A stretch of 64,000 nucleotides of DNA from Cordia subcordata (Eukaryota; Streptophyta; Magnoliopsida; Boraginales; Cordiaceae), in contig JAPTOF010000006.1 in the NCBI GenBank assembly GCA_028554755.1, positions 16,243,001 to 16,307,000 on the forward strand. Direction: 5' to 3'. A program made the position numbers and the translations under genes. This document shows, piece by piece, positions 23,251-34,600 of this stretch (positions are counted from its first letter, which is position 1; each line of letters starts with the position of its first letter). The notes below the pieces were generated by a model that did not search any database, had not been told where the DNA came from, and saw only the letters and a list, made by a program, of their open reading frames with translations.

Positions 23251-24038
23251 TTGCCGAAACAATTGAAGTATATGAGCCGAATTCATACAAAGAGGCCATA
23301 TCTGGAAAAGATTCTACTCAGTGGGTGGGTGCCATGAGTGAGGAGATTGAGTCTCTTCATAAGAATCAAACATAGGAGCTTGTTGAATTGCATAAGGGAC
23401 ACCAAGTTGTCAGTTGCAAATGGGTTTACAAGAAAAAGAAAGGTACTCTAGGGGTTGAAGGTCCTCGATACAAGGCACGGTTGGTGGCAAAAGGCTATAC
23501 ACAAAGAGAGGGTGTTGACATCAACGAAGTATTCTCTCCGGTTGTGAAGCATACTTCCATCAGGATTTTACTTGCATTGGTTGCTCTTCATGACTTAGAA
23601 CTTGCGCAGCTAGATATGAAAATGACGTTTTTGCACGGTGATCTTGAAGAACAAATTTACATGAGTCAACCGGAGAGGTATATAGTTCCTGGTAAGGAGA
23701 ACCATGTTTGCAAACTGAAAAAGTCCTTGTATGGGTTGAAGCAGTCGCCTCAGCAATGGTACAAGAGATTTGACACATTCATGGTAGGTGCTGGATACAG
23801 AAGGAGTGCCTATGACAGCTGTGGGTATCTCAAGAAGTTTCCAGATGGTTTGTTTGTGTACTTGTTATTATATGTCAATGATATGTTTATTATTGCTAGA
23901 AGCATGTCTGCCATCGATGAATTAAAGTAGCAGCTAGGTGATGAGTTTGAGATGAAGGATCTTGGAGCAGCGAAGAAGATTCTTGGCATGGAGATTCACA
24001 GAGATAGAAATGCTAGGAAGCTGTTCTTGTCTCAGCAG
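23250..24038 (+). pseudogene. Copia reverse transcriptase, truncated
   Basis: Blocks in order: [52 protein letters not shown] and the catalytic box YVND (23871-23882) instead of YVDD. A TAG at 23928 follows. The frame then reads MKDLGAAKKILGMEI and LFLSQQN before jumping straight into LTR sequence at about 24039. The remainder of the domain is found inverted at 20323-19640. Confidence 0.92.
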
Positions 24039-24039
24039 A

Positions 24040-24178
24040 ATAAAGCTGTGTAATCTTCGTTGATCAATAGAATTATTCTCTGCTGCCTGTGGACGTAGGC
24101 TTTAAGGCCGAACCACGTAATTTCTTGTGTCTGTTTTTCTCCTCGTATTCTTCGTGTTTGTATGTTTTTCCCCCAACA
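24040..24178 (+). repeat. Copia 3' LTR remnant (last 139 bp)
   Basis: Starts AAAGCTGTGTAATC inside the LTR and ends CCCCCAACA, followed by the target duplication GGTAT. The first part of this LTR is the inverted piece at 19442-19262. Confidence 0.9.
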
Positions 24179-24183
24179 GGTAT

Positions 24184-25306
24184 AATTTGCAAGTAAAACA
24201 TATATTACTACACAAGAACTAAGAACAGTAAAAAATGCACTTAATGCAAAATAAGCTCTATAACTCTAAGCTCAACCGATTACAACTAATGGGGCCGATC
24301 AGTAGATCTTTTTATCCTCCAAAATTTGACACCAAAATATTACATAAATTTCCAATTGCAAACTTGACCTCAACAAATAGCATCGAAAACTTATATGAAT
24401 TTATCAAGAATAAACCACCTTTGTTATTATTGACCTATTTCTTGCAAAGCCTCCGTTATTGACCTGTAGGAGATTCTTAGTCTTTATTTTTTCCAAATGG
24501 CGCATGATAAATTTCCACTGAAAAGAGTAAACAAGAATATTATCATCTTTGCAAATAAAGAGAACAAAATAAAATAGCAATTAATGCTGTCTCAAGCCAT
24601 CTCTGTTTTTCTTTTTTTCTTTAGAGAACTTTTTATATTCTGATTCTTTTAGTTTAATTTTTCTTTTATAACTTACCTTTTTTTACATATTATAATTTTA
24701 AATATTTTCTTACTGCCTATCTTTTCTTTTGAAAAGTATTTTTTATTGTTTTGTGCAAGGAAAAAAGTGTTTAATCTTATCAAAACTCTAAAAAATTTGT
24801 GATAATTAGACAAGTAATAATGATGAAAGAGAAAAAAAGTTATAATAGTTGAACAACCAATAGTGACGAGAGGCAGTAAAATAGATAATAAACATCACAA
24901 CACACACCAAAATTAAAATTTTATCCCTTTTGCTCATTTTTGGCCAAATTATTTTGGCCATAAATGATTTTCCTTTTTAATAATGTGAACAAAGGTTGAA
25001 AAACAAACTTCAAAGTGAGGGTATTGTAGTAGTTGAGTGACGTACAATTTTATTGATGGAATTCCAATTACGACATAAAGCAAACACAGACATGTATGGT
25101 TCTCTTTTAATGGTTGGTTAAATTTTGAAACGAACTCATTATCACATTGATTAAATGATTCTTTTCTTTTTGCATGTTCTTATCCGTTTAGGAGAGGACC
25201 ATGTTTTGAAAATCGAAAAGTTTCAATTGTAATGAAGTGTATGGAGAAGGTTCTTTCAAATTACTATCTTTTTTTTTTTTTTCCTCTCTTTTTTTGGTCA
25301 ATCTTT
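24184..25306. other. AT-rich intergenic DNA
   Basis: No supported gene. A 75-codon frame at 24235 has no recognisable domain and is not called. Confidence 0.4.
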
Positions 25307-25506
25307 TAACCGCCTGTTTAGATTCCTTTTTTTCTTAAAAAAAACGTATTTTTTTCTAATAATTATATAATTTGGTTTTAAAAAAAGTTAAAATTCTAAA
25401 AAAATTCAAATACAATTTTTTTTCAAGAACTAGAATTTTTAAATTCTCAAATGAACACTTCTTTCAAAAACTATTAAAAAGGTGCTTTAGAGAAACCCAA
25501 TCTAAA

Positions 25507-27320
25507 CCAGGGATGGTAATGGGACGAGTGACTTATGGTACCCGTCATCAACCGACTCGATTAAAATCAAATAAAAATTCATCCTATTAAGAACCTAGAA
25601 CAGTTAAAATAAATACCCGTTAGGATTTGGATAGAACTGGAATTAAGCCCCAGGTACCCACATTCCCAAACCCAATATATGTATATGTGTGTATGTGTGT
25701 GTGAAGATGTTTTACATTTATAAATTAATTATAATTTTAAATACATATTATACATTAAAAATTAAGAAAAGATTGCCCTTTTCTACTAGCAATAAGGTCT
25801 GTCCCCTCAATATTTTACTCTTTAAAATTTTATCATGGAAAAAATTTACATTACCTCTTGTGATATGCAAAAGTACCAAATGACCCCCCTGTATTTCAAA
25901 AACTTCAAATCGCCCCCTCGTATTTTTCCAGAACCTATCTCCTTAACCCTCCCTGTCAATTTTTTGGTCAAAGTGGGCAACCTTAACCCTCCCTGTCAAT
26001 TTTTTGGTCAAAGTGGGCAATACGTGCTAGGTAAGCAACCAGAGTAACATTTTTTAGTAATCTATTTTAGATTTTAACGAAAATGTCCTTTTTATAACAC
26101 ATTTGTGCCTATTTTATCTGCATCTTTTTCTAAACCTCTCTCAAACCCCTCCTTGCTTTTGCTTTTCACACACACAAAAAAAAAAAAAAAGAGAAAAAGA
26201 GAATCCAAATTATTAAACATCATATATTATTTATATAAAAATTGTAGAAAATGGCTGTAAATCGCAAGACCAGCTTGTATCTCTCCATCCTCAGCCATTC
26301 TTAAACTTCGATCAAAACGATAAAGCATTCGATCAGAACCACACAGATCTCTCAGACCTAAATTGTGCAGATCTAATTGCAACAATCTCAAATCTGATGG
26401 GGTTAATGATTTAAGTCTACGTAATTGTTCAATTACATTCTTAACTTTTTTTTTTTTTTTGGCGATTTGAGGATCGGCATTGTTGAGTTTTTGTGAAAAT
26501 TTGGAGGATTTTTGTTATTTATTTTTTGTTTTCTGGAGAAATTTGAGAGGATTTTGTGGTGTTAAGTAGATGGCTTCTTTCTTCGCTCTTCGCAACTTCG
26601 TTCTTCATCGTCGTCACAGAGGAGTTGTTCTTCATTCTTCGCAGCTTTGTTGACGAAGATTTTGGTCGTCTTCGTTCTTCGTCGTGGTCGTCGTCATTGA
26701 TTTTGTAGGGGATGGGGTTTGGGAATTAGGGATTTTAGATTACGGTTCGTTTTACTTACAGGTAGAATTTTATTTGGGTATAAAATTATTATTTTATTAG
26801 AGGTGTAATTTTGTCATTTTAAGCTTTATTTTAACGGTGTTAGTGTTGAACTAACAATAGAGGAGGGTGTAATCAATTCTGAAAAAATACAAGATGATTT
26901 GAAGTTTTTGAAATACAGTGGGGTAACTTGATACTTTTACATATTACAGTGAATAATGTGAATTTTTTCCTTTTATTATTTTAATGAATTTAAGGATATT
27001 ATTTAATTTTTTGAGGTAAAAATAAAAAATTTATTTAAATAGTTAGTTTTTAAAATTTAGTGATTTTATTCGGGTTCCAGCATTTGAAAGCATATCTTAA
27101 ATTTAGGTTTGGGATGTGTCTTGTTAAAATTTTTATTTAAATTTTAATTTTTTTACTGGGTTTGAGACGTTTTGGGTACTCGCAGGTTTAGGATGTCCCA
27201 AGAATGGAATTCCTATTTAATTTTTATCCAGGTTTGGAACAGAAATAGGAATCAAAATGCTATCCGAGTAGCGGGTTTGGGATTCCTTCTTGACAGAGTA
27301 CGCGTCCCGTTGTCAACCTT
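25507..27320. mobile_element. hAT-like element (non-autonomous), nested
   Basis: Bounded by a perfect 8-bp duplication AATCTAAA (25499-25506 and 27321-27328). The ends are CCAGGGATGGTAATGGGAC on the left and, complemented, AAGGTTGACAACGGGAC on the right. Excluding the MULE inside it, it is about 670 bp with no transposase. The interior has GGGT- and ACCC-rich stretches similar in style to the element at 480-1199. Confidence 0.8.
25837..26970. mobile_element. Mutator-like (MULE) MITE with about 100-bp inverted repeats
   Basis: Begins GGAAAAAATTTACATTA and ends with the near-complement. Arms of about 100 bp match imperfectly (around 25837-25935 against 26870-26970). Flanks TTTTATCAT (25828-25836) and TTTTATTAT (26971-26979) match at 8 of 9, fitting the 9-bp MULE duplication. 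A 40-bp tandem duplication (CCTTAACCCTCCCTGTC..., 25941-25980 and 25981-26020) lies inside. The interior (26240-26720) is less AT-rich, with CTTCGTTCTTC-type repeats, and could be captured gene sequence, but no coding frame is seen. Confidence 0.75.
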
Positions 27321-27338
27321 AATCTAAACGAGCGCTAA

Positions 27339-28180
27339 ATTGCTTTCATCTAATACAATATTTACTAACTTTTAACTAAACCAAAAGATTTCAAAGTAAT
27401 GCCAAAGTGACGGGTCTGGAAAGGAAAATAATGATCATTGCAAAAGCATTTCCTTCTTGACATTTCCTTAAGAATCTAATTCTCTTGGTACTTTCTCTCT
27501 TTTATGTTGTTTAGGAGTTGAAATTTCACTCTTTATCGTTCTCAAAAACCTTCAAAATCAACGATAAAATCTTGGAAATGAAAAAGTTCCTTATACCAAG
27601 TTAACTATTTTGCCCCATCTTTTCCACGGTGTTCCAATTGAAAGAGCAACAAAAGTCAATGTTGAAAGTCCTTGTCATCGCGTATGCTGGAGACATTTTT
27701 AACTCGTGCAAGGGAAACACGAATAAAAATGTTGAGCTAGACTTCTCTTCTTTCTTTTCTTCTTCTTTTTCCCCTTTAACCTAGCCATATTACCTGTGAT
27801 GTTCTGTCATGCACGCAAACCAATGCAAAGGGTTCAACCCTGTTCATAATGGTAGCCAAGAAACCAATTTCTGATAAATACTCGGGCAAAACTTAAATGG
27901 CTCTCAATTCACAAAAGAACAATGAATCATTTTCCCTTCAGATTCGTCTATCGGTAAGTTTGCTGGAAAACTAGTGCAATTAGCAAATGCACACACGAAA
28001 TCCTTTGCCACTCACGAGCATTGCATTTCAGATTTCCTGCAAAACATCTTCAACATTTTGGAGAAAAGTAAACTAGACGCAACAAGGGAGAGAGGCAGGA
28101 TGAAGAGAGAGGGAGAGAACACAGCAATCACAAAGTGAAGCAGAAATCTGCAATGGTGATTCTATAAGGCTACAACAGCT
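27339..28180. other. Intergenic DNA downstream of the ARID-PHD gene
   Basis: No supported gene or repeat. It leads into the 3' side of the minus-strand gene. Confidence 0.4.
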
Positions 28181-28624
28181 ACAAAATGTTGATAGGTATA
28201 TGTATATTACAAGGCCCTTGGTCAAAAATTGGGCAACTGCACGCCTGCAGGGCCCCCACCCCCTCCCCAATTTTATCCTCTCAGTTCAATGGCCTCTTTG
28301 AGCCATCTCACATCCACCTCGGCAGCCCGAGCCGCTTCTCCTCATTGGGTGGTGAAATTGTACAATGTGGAGGCTTCCAGAACTCCATTTCTTCCACATC
28401 TATCTTCTCTGATCTTTCAATACTATCTCAAGTATTCATGCATCTCCCGATTTGCCCAGATCACTGATTCAATACAACTAACCCCTCTTAGTAATTAATA
28501 CAAGCAAACCTACCCCTACAACTAAGAATTCTCATGCAGCACCGGGGAAAGAATCTACTCTTTCTAGAGAACAGAAATAAAAAGTTGAAGAATTGCAACC
28601 CAATAAATTTGACACAGTCAGCCA
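28181..28624 (-). other. Probable 3' UTR region of the ARID-PHD gene
   Basis: Directly downstream of the stop codon on the minus strand. The transcript end cannot be fixed from sequence. Short frames here on both strands have no domains. Confidence 0.35.
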
Positions 28625-31600
28625 CTAAGAATATCCATTTGCAGTTTTCTGCACTTTCTTCTTCACGTTTGAGATGCTACACTGTGGACAAATGTATTCC
28701 AGCCCATCTGTTTTTGCATAATCCTGTAAGATAAAACAATGGTCAACTAAAGTTGTCATTGTAAGTCATAACCAGATGCCATAGGTTCATAGCCAAGTTT
28801 CCTGGAGACACGATGCAGTACCTTGAACGTACCAAGACCTGGCCTTCTGTCACAGCCAAGATGGGCCCACTCACCACATACCCCACAGTTAACCCAATCT
28901 CCAGCAGCACTACTGTGAAAATTTGGAACACTTGTTAGTGAACAATAATTTAAATGGCAATTGATATAGGGCTCATTTGAGCTTCAAGAACGAAATCAAA
29001 GTCGTAACCTGTGACATAACAGGCAGCACTCCCCATCTACATCATCATGGGCCAATTCATATTCCAGAAGATACGTTTCATAATGCCTTTTAAGTGTATT
29101 TCCAACACCCTGGTTTAGAAAAATTACCATGTCAGAACATATGGCTAGTGTTCCACACAGGAAAGTTTCGCAATTTACTGCATCAGAGACTAAATGTAAA
29201 TATAAAATTATAAAGCATAAATTTTGCTGACTGGTCAGACCAAAATAAGGACTTCTACACAACAGGAGAGCATGCTCACAGGAGATGTTCATGCCATATA
29301 ATAGGAAAAAAGGTAATATATGCTGCATTACCCGTCAAATCTGCTAATTTTTGGACTCCGACGACTGTATAAGCAACAAATTAATGTCAATGCCCCACAC
29401 AAGCACACATGAATGACTTTCAAACCCTCAATCTTACAAATCAGCTTACCCAGATTTCACAAAATTCTGAAAACTAAATCCTACTCTTAACTTCATTACC
29501 ATAACTATCAGCAAGCTATCTCTTTTTCAGCCTCTTTAATTTTAAGAATAATCAGAATTTGAAAAAGAAAGAATGTAGAGGACAAGGTTGAGGGACATAC
29601 TGTCATTCTATTGGTTGCTGTATGATTGCGCATCTTGGAGAAGACTTGCCCTTTCCAATTAATTCCATTCCCAACATGAAAACCACCTCTTGATACTACC
29701 TGAAGAAGATCCATATATACCTGAGTTATTGACAAAACCAAAAATATAGATATGTTTAAAGTGCCATCAAAATAACTGACCTCTCTATACAAGTTAAAGA
29801 GGTCAAGCCGCTTCGCGTTAAGTATAGCATCTGGGAATTCCGCTAGTCCACCTTGGGGAATGAGACGAGTATGTCCCCGAAGAATTAGAAATTGCATTAC
29901 ATCTTTTAGAAACTCCTCCTGGGAAAAAGTGGAGAAAGACCATTAATAGAACTATAATAAACTAGACAGTAGAACTCACCACCTAGACGATGTGACGAAA
30001 TTAAGGAGATTGTGCTTACATATCAAACAAAATAATGTAATAAATTCCAGAAAAGAGAAGAAACCCAAAAAATCTTTTTAACTTTTACGTCGTAAAGATG
30101 CAACATTGTACACAAATATATAGCAGCTTAGATTGCATTTGGGTCTTGTTTAGATTTGCCTTCCTATAACTTTTGAAAAGACTATTCTTTTGAGAAGTTA
30201 AAATTTCTAGATTCTGGAAAAAGCTGCACTTGAGCTTTTTTTAAAGTTCTAGCTTATTTTGAAAGGCAATCAAAATACTCAATTAAAAGGATGTGTTTTT
30301 TTCCAGGAAAGATGTGTTTTTTTTTTCAGGAAAGAAGTGGTTTTTCATGAGAAGAGAGAAGACGACCGGGGGGGGGGGGGGAGGATTCAAATGGGCCCTT
30401 AGTACGATAGAATTAATCAGGCAGGAAAGAAATAACGTAGGAGGGAAGAGAATGGGATAGAACTTTTGTATTTTGTTGGAGGGTAACAGAAAATACAAGC
30501 TCATTCCTTCTTGCATGGGAATGACGATTCTTTAGCTTTGCAGAAGGAACAGAAAGGGGATGTTTGAAGAAATGGAAAGACCAAACAAAGAAATAGAATG
30601 GGAGGCAGGAATGATCTTCCAATCCAATTTCATTCCTCCACACCAAAATAACCTTAGGACCTGGTCCCAGGACCATGAATAACAACTACAACATGTAAGA
30701 CATTTAAAATCGGAAAACATTTAGAAACAATGCTCCTAAATTCGTCACCGGAACATACGCTGATAAGCTAAAGGATGTGATGTTAAAAATCTCCACTGAT
30801 TAATTTAGAATAGTCATCTATCAACTTGAAAGACTTTAAAGTCATAACAAGAATGTCTCTTCTCTGTGACCTCCAACATTATTAATTACATGGCACTTCT
30901 GGTCATCTACAGTTTCCAACTTTTTGAATCGTTGCCAGCCTAAATCCAAATTAAGCATAACTCAGGTTCTAGTTCCCTTATTTGACTCAAGTCCACAGCC
31001 ATGCCACAAGTAAAAATAATCATCAGTCAGAAAATAAAGACTGTATGATTTGTTCCCATCCATTCACCAAAAACACAGGTTTACACTAGCAAGCAGTAAA
31101 AAGATACCGGAAAACAGATAAATTGTCATAGAACAATCCCCACAGGGAATCTCTTTATCTGTTTGTCTAAATTTATTACTTCAAATATAAAGCTAGTTGA
31201 TGTGCATTACCTTCTTGATTTACTCAATCAATACCATAATGAAATAAGATAGTCAACCAAAAGATAGTTTGCTAAATGGTCAATTTTATACTTATCTAGT
31301 CCATGACCATAGTTCAATAAAATACATATGTCAAGGAGGATTCATCTTTACCTCAGAGCACATGTGCATTGGGCTTCTCCCACAGCCATGTTTCTTGAGA
31401 GGTAGAGGATTCAAAGATATAATTTGCTTAGCCTGATATGAGCCTGATGTGGATTTGCGATGGGTTACAGGAGCAGCTGCCATACTAGTGTGCTTTGTTG
31501 AAGGAACAACAGGTGCAATTGGCTTCACCAGGCCTCCATCATTCCGGTCAACCTCTGGGACCACCGAGAATGGGAGCATTTTTTGGTGATGAATATGTGG

Positions 31601-34600
31601 AATTGGCCTCAAAGCAGCAGTTTTTAGTTTTTGTCTAGGAGGTACTCTTGACACAGTCACCTGGTTTGGCAACCTGGATTCCATATCTTCTTTCCCTTCC
31701 TTTCTATCAGAAACTAAACCATTTTGAGGCCCATTGTTCATCTGTTTGCACATATCTGAGCTCTTTCTACTAGGAGCAGGTGGCCTTAACCATGCTGGGG
31801 GGCTACTGGTGTGAAAATCATTCAAGTGGTTCTCACTCTTTTGGCTCGTACAGAAGAAAAGGAGTCTATCTGCATCATCTTTCTCAAAAGCAGCAACAGC
31901 TAATCCTTGGATGCTGGCAATACCAAGTGCAACTAAATTACGGTATGACGTATCTGGTGCTAGTTGTCTCAAAACCTGAATATGTTGGCCATGAAAGGGA
32001 GAGCACATGACAACAAATCATTCAGCGGAGACACCATATACAAAATTATCATAAAAAACTAAGAAAATTCCTTTAAGACAGACTACAGTTCACAATAAAC
32101 AGACAAATAGCAATAAAAGAACAGTAATGAGTCCATGTTGGAGCAGAAATCTTCCAAGACAAGCTCCCAGTAATTGCTTTTAAGCATATTTTCAGGGAAA
32201 CCTACATAAATGAGTTGCCTTCTGCCACCTTCATAAGAAGAACCTTATATATCATTTATGCATCCAAAACCAACAGTTACAAGATCCAAGAAGATAATGA
32301 GCAAGGGAACCAGCAAAATAAGCAAAGCACTTGCAACTTGGATTTTTCATTTGGCATCACGAAAACACAACTGTGTCCAACATTTTCAAAGTCAATGTGA
32401 AGGGAAAAAACTAAACTCTACACAGAAACATCAATCGGCAACTATTTTAATAAGAGATTCATTTGGATTGGCCCATGTGTTTGTCTATTTACCTTATAAT
32501 ATTGAAAGAGAAACACGTCGTATCATATTTTGAGGAAACAGATATGTGCTCATTAACATAAAAATTAAATTTTCTAACACCAAAATACCATTAAGAGAAC
32601 CCAGGAAGAGATGTCATCACTCATACAGAAAATTTGAAATTGCTCAGGAAAAAGAAATGGGCATATCAAGTTTCTCAACATATTACTATATTGTGCATCC
32701 AAAAGCTAACAATTCCAAAAGAGCACTATCAAAAGAATACAAGGAGTACAAGTGTCAATCACTAAGTTTCTTGAGTGATCAATCCCTGTCTGTGCATCTG
32801 ATTACATTTTTACACGTGTATACACTATTAATTGTCCTATGTTATTTGTATGTACCATGTTTTCCCCATAATGTCATTTTACCTATACAAATGAATTTCA
32901 TGGTTCAGAATAAAATATTTGGGTGCTTATAGAGGCACAGAGTGAAGAAAGGCTGTGTCAGGAAGCTTTCATAAGGGTGCTAGTCCAAATGCATAGACTT
33001 GAAGCAAGCCAATCTAGCTTCTGCAAGGCAAATAATCAAACAACATTGCACATCTAGCTCAGATTTTTATTGAATCAACAAAGTACTAATAAAACCTGAG
33101 GCAATTGTTACAAAAAACAAAAATTTTCCCAGTTAAGATAAGAACCTGAGAAGCCCAAGTCGGGATCTTCACAAGAACTTCAAATACTGATGCCCCACAG
33201 GCTATTGAGTCCGATCTCCGAGGTTCAGATAAAGGCACTTTGATTTCCTCAGAGTTCAGCAGTGCATGCGTCAGCTCGCTCTTTTCAATAATTTCACTTT
33301 TTATATGATTTTCCAAGAGCTAAAATTTGAGCATGCCACCACAAAAGAGATCCAGAGAACTTTTAGTCAATAATGTTGTATTTGAAGCTAAAACCAATAG
33401 CAAAATTTCAAAGAGATTGTTTAAATACCTGATCATCAAAGCAAGTTTCTGCACTGCCCGACACCAGAAGTGAGATGTGCGCAGAACTACTGGTTGATAT
33501 ATCACATCGCATTGTCACAACACCACGAGAAAATGTCCCTGCCTGAAGTGGAGGTGGAAGGGCACTACACCATATAAAATGGAAGCAACCAAAAGATAAC
33601 TAGATCAGAATCAATACTTGTTACCAAAATTTGTCATTGTAGATGCTAATCAGCGGCAGTAGTACTACTGTTGCATAAATACCAATGAACTCCGTCAAAG
33701 CACCACAAAGAAAAATGAAGAGCTTAAACTAAAACTAAAAGACATGACAGTTTCGTGACTTCACAATTGACCTTGCGTAAGCTAACATGCATATGACTAA
33801 GCCTTTCTGGCAGTTCCCTTGGGCTCATATAATTGGCAGTTAGGCAGTTGACAAAGTCAGAGTCCCACGACTGTGCAAGTGAACTAAAGCAACCATGCAT
33901 ATAACTAAGGGCTTTTGGCAGCTTCCAAGGTACTGGTACGATTGGCATTTAAACCATTGACAAAATTTATATAACATTCTGACCACAGTCATCAAAATTG
34001 TACTCCCACAATTTGTACCTTGCCATAAGATTCAATTCAAAAGAGAAATGATTCAAATGGGCAAGTGAATCAGAAATGAACAGGAATCAGGTGATGAACC
34101 ACAGTTATCAAACTTGTATGACTGATGATTCATATCTTACCATACGGTTCGATTCACAAGAAAAATGATTCAAATGTGCAAGTGAATCGGAAATGTACAA
34201 GAATTGCATCTGATTCCTAGTGAATTGTATGATCCACCATAAGATTCAGTGATTTAATATGATTCACTTCAAAGCTTCCTCTGGGTTGGGTTACATTTTT
34301 TTCTGATTGTTGTCTTCATAAAATTGTTTAAAACAGAAAGTGAAGCTCCGCCAACGGAAATAAGAAAGACATAAATGGAACACCTACCATACTAAATAGT
34401 AAATAGAAAATATGCCATTGGCAAAATCCAAATCTAAATCATGCCAACATGGAGGTGCTGGCCACAATCCTCGTTAAAATAAAGGTAATGAAGAGAATGG
34501 TTGTTATTGTTACTTTTCTTATGGGTGATAATGCTATTGTTGATGGTCTTTCTGTCATTATACTTCTAACTTTCACGTAAGGATACAATTCTAAAACTAT

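Larger units (their letters stand above)
18207..24178 (+). mobile_element. Ty1/copia element (Tnt1/Tork-like) with internal rearrangement
   Basis: One integration event, bounded by the 5-bp target duplication GGTAT (18202-18206 and 24179-24183). It carries a full 5' LTR, a tRNA-Met type primer site, gag, protease, integrase and most of RT. The RT end, RNase H, polypurine tract and first part of the 3' LTR are missing from their place. They lie inverted in the 5' leader (about 19262-20323). Only the last 139 bp of the 3' LTR remain at the right end. Stops and the YVND active site show it is dead. Confidence 0.92.
25310..27335. mobile_element. TAA-flanked MITE carrying two nested transposons
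   Basis: Outer ends are CCGCCTGTTTAGATT and, complemented, GCGCTCGTTTAGATT. TAA occurs on both sides (25307-25309 and 27336-27338). Without the nested material it is only about 205 bp and AT-rich. It would be a Tourist-like MITE, into which the hAT-like element at 25507-27320 inserted. Confidence 0.65.

Noticed and set aside
30369..30382. Run of G as a possible structural element
   Set aside because: A single uninterrupted G run in an intron; it may be a sequencing or assembly artefact and supports no specific claim.
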